This document shows, piece by piece, positions 9,189-16,975 of a DNA stretch of 64,000 nucleotides (positions within the stretch are counted from its first letter, which is position 1; each line of letters starts with the position of its first letter). The position numbers and the translations under genes were made by a program. The stretch lies in assembly GCF_000145215.1 (NCBI RefSeq), contig NC_014392.1, positions 124,001 to 188,000 on the forward strand, given 5' to 3'. The notes under the pieces are model-generated. The model searched no databases. It saw nothing but the letters and a program-made list of their open reading frames with translations, and was not told the origin of the DNA. Source of the stretch: Caldicellulosiruptor obsidiansis OB47 (GTDB taxonomy: Bacteria; Bacillota; Thermoanaerobacteria; Caldicellulosiruptorales; Caldicellulosiruptoraceae).

Positions 9189-9866
9189 TTAGAAATCTTT
9201 TGAGTAAATGATTTTTATATTAATCCATAGAGCACATAAGAATAAAATTACTGAGCAAATAGAAAGTAATAAAAGGTTTTTAGGATTGTAATATAAATAT
9301 GATAACAGGGAAGTATTATTTTTTGTTTTGCTCAGTGGAAAAATAAAAAAGTAAAAAGTGCAGAAGAATAAAGAATTAAGCACACCTAAAAGTATTGATG
9401 CAAAATTTTTAATTTTAACAATAGATACTAAAACGGCAAGTATTGAATATACTGAATATATTCCAATAACTACTGTTAATGGAAATACAAAAAGGGGCAT
9501 ATTTAAAGATTTTGAGTAAAATATATAAGGTATGTTAAGGACAAAGATATATATCAGAATAAGGATTACTTCTGATAAAAACTCCATAGTAACGATTGTT
9601 ATTCTTTTAATTGGCAAAGATAATAGCAAAGATAAAAATGATAGAGATACAGTATTATTTTTTCTGGTCATCTCAGCATTTAAGTAAAATCTGCTTTGAA
9701 CAAGGATGGTCAATATAAATATTTCGCTCAGAGAAAAAACTATCTGGTTTATCCTTTGAGGAATTAAAACAAAAAGGAGAATATTTAGCAATAGCAATAT
9801 TAAAAGAAAAATAATTCTGCCACGAAAATTTTTTATATATACCAAATATGTTTTTATTTTTGACAC
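9189..9866 (-). CDS. ABC-2-like membrane subunit (second permease of GntR operon)
   Basis: A very hydrophobic protein of 225 residues with about six helices (for example FLLILLLLNILLFVLIP near 15 and LLSICSVILFLCALWINIKII at the end). I see no catalytic motif. It is the last gene of the leftward run gntR-ATPase-permease-this gene, 10 bases after its neighbour, so it is most likely a membrane partner of the ATPase at 10514-11395. Related YtrA-type operons often encode two such membrane proteins. The substrate is unknown. Confidence 0.75.
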   Translation of the reverse strand: MSKIKTYLVYIKNFRGRIIFLLILLLLNILLFVLIPQRINQIVFSLSEIFILTILVQSRFYLNAEMTRKNNTVSLSFLSLLLSLPIKRITIVTMEFLSEVILILIYIFVLNIPYIFYSKSLNMPLFVFPLTVVIGIYSVYSILAVLVSIVKIKNFASILLGVLNSLFFCTFYFFIFPLSKTKNNTSLLSYLYYNPKNLLLLSICSVILFLCALWINIKIIYSKDF

Positions 9867-9876
9867 CCCCTGTTTT

Positions 9877-10539
9877 TCAAAATTCTTTTTTTGAAAGTAG
9901 ATAGGATGCTAAACCAAAAGAAATAACAAAGATGAAGATGATGTAAATGACAGATGGTAACATTTTATACAAATCAAAAAACTGAGGTTGTAAATTATTT
10001 AAAGGCAAAAGCATAATTATGATGATTAGGATTGACACTATATATAAAATTAAATTAGATAAGTAATTTTTAATTATTTGTACTGAACTCAAGATATTAA
10101 AAGGCACTACTAATAATGCTACCCCAATATTGCAGAATACAAAACCTAAAAACTGAGTTATAAACATATTTCTGTAGATGTCCGATTTTGGTGAGAAGAA
10201 AATAAGTAAGCCAAAGAATAATAATCCAATCAGTTGGGGTATTGCAATAAGCAGGATATTTCTTATCATGAAGAAAGCTACTATTTTCTTTACTTTTATT
10301 GGTATTGACAAAATAAATCTAAGAGTTGCTTGAAAATTTTTTTCATTGTAAAATACAGAAGCCAGAAAATAGATGATAGTACCTATCAAAAACATATTAA
10401 AATAATCATGTGAAGCCTTGCATATTAATATTGCATCTTTAAACGGGAAGTTTATTAGACACGTGACTACAATATATATTAACGAAAATATTCCGAATAG
10501 AAAAATTTCTCTTTTACATAATATCAAGTACTTTTTCAT
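9877..10539 (-). CDS. ABC-2-like membrane subunit (first permease of GntR operon)
   Basis: About 220 residues with six predicted helices; it begins MKKYLILCKREIFLFGIFSL, typical of ABC-2 permeases whose N-terminal tail is basic. I chose the ATG at 10539 because GGAAGG lies nine bases upstream; longer in-frame starts (to 10620) run far into the ATPase gene. It overlaps the ATPase 3' end by 26 bases, which suggests coupled translation. It probably forms the export channel with the following membrane protein. Confidence 0.75.
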   Translation of the reverse strand: MKKYLILCKREIFLFGIFSLIYIVVTCLINFPFKDAILICKASHDYFNMFLIGTIIYFLASVFYNEKNFQATLRFILSIPIKVKKIVAFFMIRNILLIAIPQLIGLLFFGLLIFFSPKSDIYRNMFITQFLGFVFCNIGVALLVVPFNILSSVQIIKNYLSNLILYIVSILIIIIMLLPLNNLQPQFFDLYKMLPSVIYIIFIFVISFGLASYLLSKKEF

Positions 10540-11395
10540 CGTTATCATCCTTCCTGACAAGCATAACATAGAATTTTTCAATGGAAGGTTTTTCAAAAAC
10601 AAAGTAACTTCTAAACTCATCTTTTAAGCAATTTTTTTTGCACAGAGCTTCAAATATCATTGATGATTTTTTCAATGCAATTATAGAACTTTTTAAAAGC
10701 TTATCAACGTCAGCGGCAGAACCTTTTACAATACAGAAGCTATTTTGAATCTCTTCTGTATTTGTGCTGCAGATGATTTTCCCTTTGTCAATTATTGTTA
10801 CAAAGTCTGCAACATTTTCAATGTCAGACACAATGTGTGTTGAGTAAAAGACAGCTTTTTCTTCAGACTGGACAAAACTCTGCAAAATCTCAACGAACTG
10901 ATTTCTTGCAACAGGGTCAAGTCCGGAAGTTGGTTCATCTAATATTAAAAGGTCAGGTTTGTGTGCTAAAGCCAGAGCAATTGAAAGTTTCATAACAGTT
11001 CCTTTGGAAAGCTGAAAAATACTTTTATTTTGCTCAATTTCAAAAAGATCACATAGATTTTTGTAGAGTTTTTCATCCCACGATTTGTAAAACCCTTTCA
11101 TTATTTCTTTCAGTTCTTTTGGCTTTAAATGAGTAGGAAATACAGGATTTTCAAATACAATTCCTATACGCTGTTTTATATCTACTTTATCGCAGTCAAA
11201 AGGCTGCTGAAAAATAAAGACTTCTCCACATTCTTTTTTTGCAAAATCAAGAATACATCTGATCAGTGTGGTTTTCCCCGCACCATTTCGACCAAGAAGG
11301 GCCATAATGTACCCACTTTCAAGAATAAGTTCTGGAATTTCAAGCTTGAAATTTTTATACCTCTTTACAAGGTTTCTTACTGAAAGAGCAATCAT
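10514..11395 (-). CDS. ABC transporter ATPase of GntR-controlled operon (YtrB-like)
   Basis: A 293-residue ATPase with Walker A LLGRNGAGKTT (about 33-43), a signature-like LSKGTVMKLSIALAL, Walker B LLILDEPTSGLDP and a switch His in YSTHIVSD. The C-terminal ~80 residues are an extra domain, as in BcrA/YtrB-type exporters. The start overlaps the gntR stop by four bases. With the two membrane proteins downstream it forms an exporter, perhaps for a peptide antibiotic or envelope compound. That guess rests only on the YtrA-type operon architecture. Confidence 0.87.
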   Translation of the reverse strand: MIALSVRNLVKRYKNFKLEIPELILESGYIMALLGRNGAGKTTLIRCILDFAKKECGEVFIFQQPFDCDKVDIKQRIGIVFENPVFPTHLKPKELKEIMKGFYKSWDEKLYKNLCDLFEIEQNKSIFQLSKGTVMKLSIALALAHKPDLLILDEPTSGLDPVARNQFVEILQSFVQSEEKAVFYSTHIVSDIENVADFVTIIDKGKIICSTNTEEIQNSFCIVKGSAADVDKLLKSSIIALKKSSMIFEALCKKNCLKDEFRSYFVFEKPSIEKFYVMLVRKDDNDEKVLDIM

Positions 11396-11781
11396 TTTTG
11401 AAATTCATCTCCCTTATAGAATTTGTCAACCATATCTATTAATTTATTCAATTCGATACCTAGTTCTTTAGCTTTTAAGACAACTTTTTCTAATTCTTCT
11501 TCTACTTCTTTCGTTTTGATACCTACAATTTTTTCTCTATCAATCTCAGCAACAAATGTTCCTCTTGCCGGAACTGTAATTATAAACCCTTCTTTTTCAA
11601 GCTCTTCATATGCCCTTTTTGTTGTGATGACGCTAACGTTTAGTTCTTTTGCCAAAACCCTGATTGATGGCAAAGCTTCTCCTGCCTTGAGACTTCCTTC
11701 TATTATCTGTTTCTTTATTTGATTTTTGATTTGTTCATATATAGGTTGTGTTGATGTATGCGAAATCAAAATTTTTATCAC
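11392..11781 (-). CDS. GntR-family regulator, YtrA subfamily
   Basis: At 129 residues this is the short YtrA form: a winged helix at about 10-75 (PIYEQIKNQIKKQIIEGSLKAGEALPSIRVLAKELNVSVITTKRAYEELEKEGFI) and a brief C-terminal helical tail rather than a ligand domain. The start codon is GTG at 11781; AGGGG lies about 10 bases upstream. It leads the ABC operon, and its own promoter overlaps a long palindrome, so autorepression with release by an inducer is the simple model. Confidence 0.9.
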   Translation of the reverse strand: MIKILISHTSTQPIYEQIKNQIKKQIIEGSLKAGEALPSIRVLAKELNVSVITTKRAYEELEKEGFIITVPARGTFVAEIDREKIVGIKTKEVEEELEKVVLKAKELGIELNKLIDMVDKFYKGDEFQK

Positions 11782-11798
11782 ATTTTGCTTACCCCTTT

Positions 11799-11845
11799 TA
11801 TATACTGTATATATACAGTATATACAGTTTTGGTTTAGCTGTCAA
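11799..11845 (-). promoter_or_regulatory. Promoter with overlapping 26-bp palindrome (GntR/YtrA operator)
   Basis: Read leftward, TTGACA (plus 11840-11845) and TATACT (plus 11817-11822) are 17 bases apart, a near-consensus promoter. The region 11799-11824 is a perfect 26-base palindrome built on ACTGT...ACAGT arms and covers the -10 box. A dimeric repressor bound here would block RNA polymerase. A further partial copy (TATACAG) lies at 11821-11827. Confidence 0.8.
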
Positions 11846-12047
11846 TATTTTTTGCAAAGTATATTGAAATGATATAAAAATTATGGGAAAATAGTGTCAG
11901 AGTATGTAATCAAATAGTAATATCAAAGACAATTTAAAATTATACAAAAAGCTGCTATCAAGTATGGTTTTATTTAAATATCGTGAATTTTTTAATTTAA
12001 TAGTAGTTTTAACTCTCAATTTTACCATAAAGAGGAGGAATTGAAAA

Positions 12048-12638
12048 ATGAAAAAGAAAAGTTTTGAAAATCCTTTTCTGATAGCATTTATAGTGTATTT
12101 GGTTATGAGCTTGGTTGTTATTTTTATTTTTACTGCTAAAATGAACAGATTAGAAGTATTCAAGACAAACTACAATGCCAAAATACCTAATATCTTTTTT
12201 GCTGAATACTCGCACAATCTCTCTGATGCAAAGGATATACTAAAGCATCTTGTAGAAGATCAAAATGTTGATTTTTCGTACCTGAGAGGGAGAACAGAAG
12301 AATATTTTTTAAACAATACATTGACAATGTCAATTGCAAAAGAACCAGATATCTTTGAAGAAAGGGATATTGGCAGGATAATTGATGAGAGGTATGAACT
12401 TGTTGTTAATGTGAGAGATTTTTTAAAAAAGATAGACGAAAAGATAATTGCGCACAAAGACAAAAATCTTATCCAGAAAACCAAACCCGATATTGAAAAG
12501 ATAATATTTTTACTTGATGCTTTGAATGAAGATTTACAATCATTCAGAGATGAAAATACAAAAAAGGTTTTCAAAGAGTATGAGAAGGAGCTATTGGAGT
12601 ATTTAAATAAGGCTGATAAAATGATTTTGCAAAGCTAA
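12048..12638 (+). CDS. Single-pass membrane protein of unknown function
   Basis: A 196-residue protein with one N-terminal helix (FLIAFIVYLVMSLVVIFIF, ~11-31) and a charged, largely helical remainder rich in Lys, Glu and Asp. AGAGGAGG sits just upstream of the ATG. I do not recognise a family. A terminator follows, so it appears monocistronic, between the GntR operon and the cas operon. The helical part could be a coiled-coil domain on either side of the membrane. Confidence 0.72.
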   Translation: MKKKSFENPFLIAFIVYLVMSLVVIFIFTAKMNRLEVFKTNYNAKIPNIFFAEYSHNLSDAKDILKHLVEDQNVDFSYLRGRTEEYFLNNTLTMSIAKEPDIFEERDIGRIIDERYELVVNVRDFLKKIDEKIIAHKDKNLIQKTKPDIEKIIFLLDALNEDLQSFRDENTKKVFKEYEKELLEYLNKADKMILQS

Positions 12639-12655
12639 GTACAATTCAAACTGAG

Positions 12656-12681
12656 ACTGCCTTAATAGGGCAGTTTTTTTA
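12656..12681 (+). terminator. Rho-independent terminator
   Basis: ACTGCC (12656-12661) pairs with GGCAGT (12669-12674) across TTAATAG, followed by a run of eight T's. It closes the 12048-12638 gene before the cas operon. Confidence 0.8.
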
Positions 12682-12831
12682 TTGTTCTTTATTGACCCAA
12701 TAGAGCATCTTTTGAACATCTAAAAAATTAAAAATTTTTCAAAAATAAAGAAGGGTTTTAGAAATTAATGTCGAAATATAATATTAAATCCCAGATTGAT
12801 GCAAATTATTATAATAGGTGGGATATTATAC

Positions 12832-13617
12832 ATGAGAGCAAAATTTATTTTTGAAGTAAGTGAAAGTCAAAGTGAGTTACATAATCTTCCTGTCTATTAC
12901 AGAACTGTTTTCATGAGCTTTTTAAAAAGAGCACTATCGCTATATAACAAGGATTACTTCGATAGAATTTACTGGTGGGGTGAAAAAAAGAACAAGTGGC
13001 AAAAACCTTTTGTCTTTGCCCTAAATCTTCCAAATATGAATTTTCAAGATGATACAGTTTATTTCAGAGGAGATATCATGTTCAATCTTTCAACATCTGA
13101 CTATGAGTTTTTTGTAAACATGTATAACAGCTTACTCAATAGCAATCTTTATCCGTATCCTTTAACAGATAACTGCAAGATTGCACTCAAGCGAATGTAT
13201 TTAGTAAAAGAACCGGAAAAGTTTGACTCAAAAATGGTCTTCAAAACATTTTCACCAATTTTGATTGAGAAAAAAGAAGGCAACAAAAAGGTGCCTGTTT
13301 TGCCTTTTGATGAAGGGTTTGAAGATGTTTTCAACGAAGTTGTTGATTTTGAAATAAGAAATGTTCGGCTTTTAAGAGGGCAAAATAAAGGACTGCACAA
13401 AAGACTAACTTTCAGACCAATAAATGTTCAAAAGACTGTTGTAAAACATAGAATCTCTGAGTTTGTTGAGAATACAGGTAAAGATATAATGTTTTTGACA
13501 GGGTTTTCTGGAATATTTGAACTATCAGGAGACCCGGAAGATTTAAAAGAACTGTATCAAAACGGCATAGGATTTAGGCGTGGCCAAGGGTTTGGATTTG
13601 TTGAGGTGGCAAAGTGA
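12832..13617 (+). CDS. cas6: CRISPR pre-crRNA endoribonuclease Cas6
   Basis: About 261 residues from ATG 12832, which GGTGGG precedes by ~10 bases; an in-frame ATG at 12796 has no ribosome site. The C-terminus carries the glycine-rich Cas6 loop GIGFRRGQGFGFVEVAK. The ferredoxin-like halves fit (RAKFIFEVSESQSELHNLPVYYRTVFMSFL in the first). Cas6 cuts the array transcript inside each repeat, leaving an 8-nt 5' handle (here ATGTAAAC). It is the first gene of the I-B operon. The Cmr operon 30 kb away has no cas6, so this enzyme probably serves both systems. A TATAAT at 12777-12782 may be the operon's -10 box. Confidence 0.88.
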   Translation: MRAKFIFEVSESQSELHNLPVYYRTVFMSFLKRALSLYNKDYFDRIYWWGEKKNKWQKPFVFALNLPNMNFQDDTVYFRGDIMFNLSTSDYEFFVNMYNSLLNSNLYPYPLTDNCKIALKRMYLVKEPEKFDSKMVFKTFSPILIEKKEGNKKVPVLPFDEGFEDVFNEVVDFEIRNVRLLRGQNKGLHKRLTFRPINVQKTVVKHRISEFVENTGKDIMFLTGFSGIFELSGDPEDLKELYQNGIGFRRGQGFGFVEVAK

Positions 13618-13648
13618 GCAATATAGTAAAAAAGGGGAATATTCAGAG

Positions 13649-15304
13649 ATGTTGGAAAGAGTATATTTAGGAGATTGGGCTTATAATGCAGGAATAATTG
13701 GTTTTATTGAAATTATGCTGGATGGAGAAGATATAGCTTCTCAAAATATCATCACAATTGGCTCAAACTATATAGAGTTTGACAGAAATAATTTAAAAGG
13801 GTTTTCTGACAAGTTTTTTAAAAAAGCTTATCAGAGGTATCCCAGAACAGATGAGTTACTTGATTTGGGGAATAAATTATTGCAAAGATTAGAAAATAAT
13901 GATTTTGATAAAAATTTAAAACAAGAAATAAGTAACTTTAAAAAGAGAGTAGAAGGATTTTCCAAGTTAAAGCAATTGGTAGATAGCTATAAGCTAACTT
14001 TGCCAAGAAATTTTAATAACGTTGACGCTGAACAGTATATATCTCAAATAATTGATTTATTGAATGCAAATAAACAAGAGTTAATCGAAGATAATGTTAA
14101 AACTTATCTTAAAAATACAAGTTCAATATGTGGTGATAGAAGTTTTCTAAATAGGAATTTTAAAGGAGAATTAAAAAAGAAATTTTTTGATGATTTTGAA
14201 GGACCAATAGTTAACCAAACAAATAGGCAAGACAAAAATCATGATTGCATCTTTTGTGGACTAAGACCTGCAAAAAAGGATGCTTTATTAGACACGGGAC
14301 TTGTAAGCTTTTTGGGTGCTAATAAAGATAACAAGAATTTTTTCTGGAATTTCAAGCCGCAGCTGCCTATTTGTGAGATTTGTGAATTAATATACTTTTG
14401 CATATTTGCAGGCTTGACCGAATTTAGAATAGGACAAACCAAAAAGTTTTATTTTGTAGATAGGAATACCTCTGTGTTGGAGCTTTATCAAACAAATAAG
14501 CTGTTTATGGAGATGATGGCAAAAGAAGAAAACATATTAAAAGAAAAAGGTATTTTGAATTTTATTAATGACTATTTGTTGACAAAATTTAAAGAAGAAA
14601 GTAAATTTAGATTAACCAATAATATTATGTTCATTGAAATAGATTTAACTTCTTCTGTAGCACCAAAGCTTTATGGCTTTAGTATCACAAAACAAAAAGC
14701 AGAATTTATAAATTCAAACTATGATTTACTTAAAAAAACAACGGGAAGTTACATTAGAATTAAAGAAAATGTTTTATATCCTTTTAGCGAATTTATGCAA
14801 AAGTTTATAAACAATACATTAAGCTCTCAATTTTTATCGTTTTTAGAATACCAATACTTGAATTCCCAAAAACCAAATTCCAAGATAAAAACAAATCTTT
14901 CTCCTTATAGGTTACAAATTTACAACATGCTCATATATAAATATCTAAAAAGTGTAAAGAGAGGTGAAGATTTAATGGATGAAAAATGGTTGTGGAAAAT
15001 GTATTTCTTTGGTCAAGAGCTGAAGAAAAAATTCTTGGAATCAAAAGCTGAAAATAAAGTGACCAGCCTTGCTTACAGATTAATTTCAGCTCTAAGGATT
15101 GGCGATATAAATACATTTATGAATCTTATTATTAGAACGTATATGAGCTATAGTATGGAAGTTCCTGCTTTGTTTGTGTCGTGTATCAAGAATGAAGAAA
15201 ATTTTTGTGCACTTGGTTACAGCTTTGTAAATGGACTTCTTGGTGTTGAAATTGAAAAGGATGGAGAGATAGAAAACAGTGAGGAGGTTGAAGAGAATGT
15301 TTAA
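13649..15304 (+). CDS. cas8b1: Type I-B Cascade large subunit Cas8b1 (Cst1)
   Basis: About 551 residues from ATG 13649, which AAAGGGGA precedes; an upstream GTG at 13580 would overlap cas6. Two cysteine pairs, CIFCGLRPAKKD (near 215) and PQLPICEIC (near 260), match the CXXC-CXXC Cst1 family of the Tneap I-B subtype. The rest is Lys/Ile-rich and helical. In Cascade this subunit recognises the PAM and recruits Cas3. It lies between cas6 and cas7, the usual order. Sequence divergence in this family is high, so the call rests on the zinc motif and position. Confidence 0.87.
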   Translation: MLERVYLGDWAYNAGIIGFIEIMLDGEDIASQNIITIGSNYIEFDRNNLKGFSDKFFKKAYQRYPRTDELLDLGNKLLQRLENNDFDKNLKQEISNFKKRVEGFSKLKQLVDSYKLTLPRNFNNVDAEQYISQIIDLLNANKQELIEDNVKTYLKNTSSICGDRSFLNRNFKGELKKKFFDDFEGPIVNQTNRQDKNHDCIFCGLRPAKKDALLDTGLVSFLGANKDNKNFFWNFKPQLPICEICELIYFCIFAGLTEFRIGQTKKFYFVDRNTSVLELYQTNKLFMEMMAKEENILKEKGILNFINDYLLTKFKEESKFRLTNNIMFIEIDLTSSVAPKLYGFSITKQKAEFINSNYDLLKKTTGSYIRIKENVLYPFSEFMQKFINNTLSSQFLSFLEYQYLNSQKPNSKIKTNLSPYRLQIYNMLIYKYLKSVKRGEDLMDEKWLWKMYFFGQELKKKFLESKAENKVTSLAYRLISALRIGDINTFMNLIIRTYMSYSMEVPALFVSCIKNEENFCALGYSFVNGLLGVEIEKDGEIENSEEVEENV

Positions 15305-16226
15305 AAATGCAGGAATTACATTGACAGTTGTGTTTGAAGCGATGAGCTTGAACTATGGTGAGAGTATAGGAAACATTTCAGAGCTTAAAAAGCTTACGAG
15401 AGAAAATAAGGTATATACTTATATGTCGAGACAAGCTTTGAGATTTGAAAAGTACAAATTTATGATGGAAAACGCTGGTATCAAGGAAACTCCAGTAACA
15501 GGTGATGAGCAGGTGGTCCAGTTTAAAAAAGAAGCAACAATTACAGAGTATCCAGAGATAGACTTGTTTGGTTACATGAAAACATCAGGGCAAGGTCAAA
15601 ATGCGCAAACACGAACAGCAGTTGTAAAAATCACACCAGCCATTTCTTTAGAAGAGTACAAGAATGATATGGAATTTGCTACAAACTTAAATTTGGCAAA
15701 AAGAGCAAATACTAATCCAAATCCATATCAGCTTGAACAGCACAAATCCTTATACACTTATACAGTAGCAATTGACTTGGACAGACTGGGTAAAGATTTT
15801 AATGAAAAGGGAGAATTGGTTGAAGAGATTCCAGCTGATGAAAAACTTAAGAGGCTTTGTAGCTTATTTGATGCAATAAAGTTTTTGAGCAGAGAAATTA
15901 AGGGAAGAAGAGAAAATTTAAGCCCGCTTTTTGTGATAGGAGGGCTTTATCCAGTAAAAAATCCATTTTTCTTAAATAGAATAAAGCTTATAAAAGAAGA
16001 TTCAGCCTATGCAATTGATCCAAGGCTTCTTCGTAGCACATGTGAGCTAACTCTACCAAATGGGAAAAAGGTCTTTGATTACACTCTATTGGGAATATTA
16101 GAAGGCTTTTTTGTAAATGAGGAAGAGTTCAAAAAACTTCTCCCAGCTTCAAGTGGCACAATTGATTACTTCTTTGAGAATTTGAAGGAAAGAGCAAGAA
16201 AATATTATGAAGAGGGGACAGTTTAA
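15297..16226 (+). CDS. cas7: Type I-B Cascade backbone Cas7 (Cst2/DevR)
   Basis: About 309 residues from ATG 15297 with GGAGG 11 bases upstream; it overlaps the cas8b1 stop by eight bases. The start GITLTVVFEAMSLNYGESIGNISELKKL and the later FVIGGLYPVKNPFFLNRIKL are typical of Cst2/DevR Cas7 proteins, which polymerise along the crRNA spacer. The neighbours cas8b1 and cas5 confirm the assignment. Confidence 0.9.
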   Translation: MFKNAGITLTVVFEAMSLNYGESIGNISELKKLTRENKVYTYMSRQALRFEKYKFMMENAGIKETPVTGDEQVVQFKKEATITEYPEIDLFGYMKTSGQGQNAQTRTAVVKITPAISLEEYKNDMEFATNLNLAKRANTNPNPYQLEQHKSLYTYTVAIDLDRLGKDFNEKGELVEEIPADEKLKRLCSLFDAIKFLSREIKGRRENLSPLFVIGGLYPVKNPFFLNRIKLIKEDSAYAIDPRLLRSTCELTLPNGKKVFDYTLLGILEGFFVNEEEFKKLLPASSGTIDYFFENLKERARKYYEEGTV

Positions 16227-16228
16227 AG

Positions 16229-16975
16229 ATGCTCAATAGCCTTTTAAAAATTAAGATTTATCAGCCTTTTGCAAATTTCAGAAAACCATTTTCATATGGG
16301 ATAGTAGACTCTTATCCTCTGCCACCACCATCTACTGTGAAGGGGTGGCTTCACAATATTTTAGGTGCTAAAAATGGTGAGTATTATGAAATGGCAGTAT
16401 CAGTATGTGGGAGATTTAATTCTATTTCATATGATATTCAAAGGATAGTAAAATTTGATAGACTGAGGAAAGAAGACACTATTGCTCCTGTTGTAAATGA
16501 GGTTTCTGCAAGAGTACAGAATAGCATTATATATGTGACAAACCTTGTTGATGTGCAGCTGTGTATTCATGTAAATGCTGAAAGGAATGTTTTAGAAAAA
16601 ATATACAAAAACATCTTTGATTCTTACTGGGGTTTGGGTCGAAAAGAGGATTTGATGAGGATAGACGAGATAAAATTCTTTGAGCCAAGAAAAGTAGAGT
16701 ACAGAAAATATATAAAGAAAAGACCTCCAGAGATAGGAATGTATTTGAAAAGCTCAACTGCTGAGACACTAATGATTGATGGAATCAGATTCAGGCTCAA
16801 CAATAGATATGAAAAGACCAAAGATGGTTTGAGGATATTTACTGACAAAAAAGATGTTGTTTTTGTTGAAACGTTGGTTCAGTTAAACCCAATGGCAATC
16901 ATTGAAAAAGAGGTTTTTGTAGATGATGAGGACATTATCATTGATTTAATAGGTGATGAGATGTATGAAAATTGA
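16229..16975 (+). CDS. cas5: Type I-B Cascade subunit Cas5 (Cas5t)
   Basis: The 248-residue protein opens LKIKIYQPFANFRKPFSYGIVDSYPLPPPSTVKGWLHNILG, the N-terminal Cas5 signature, in which the PPPSTVKGWL motif packs against the crRNA 5' handle. It begins two bases after cas7 ends, and its own 3' end overlaps cas3 by 11 bases. Its role is to cap the Cascade backbone at the 8-nt handle. Confidence 0.9.
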   Translation: MLNSLLKIKIYQPFANFRKPFSYGIVDSYPLPPPSTVKGWLHNILGAKNGEYYEMAVSVCGRFNSISYDIQRIVKFDRLRKEDTIAPVVNEVSARVQNSIIYVTNLVDVQLCIHVNAERNVLEKIYKNIFDSYWGLGRKEDLMRIDEIKFFEPRKVEYRKYIKKRPPEIGMYLKSSTAETLMIDGIRFRLNNRYEKTKDGLRIFTDKKDVVFVETLVQLNPMAIIEKEVFVDDEDIIIDLIGDEMYEN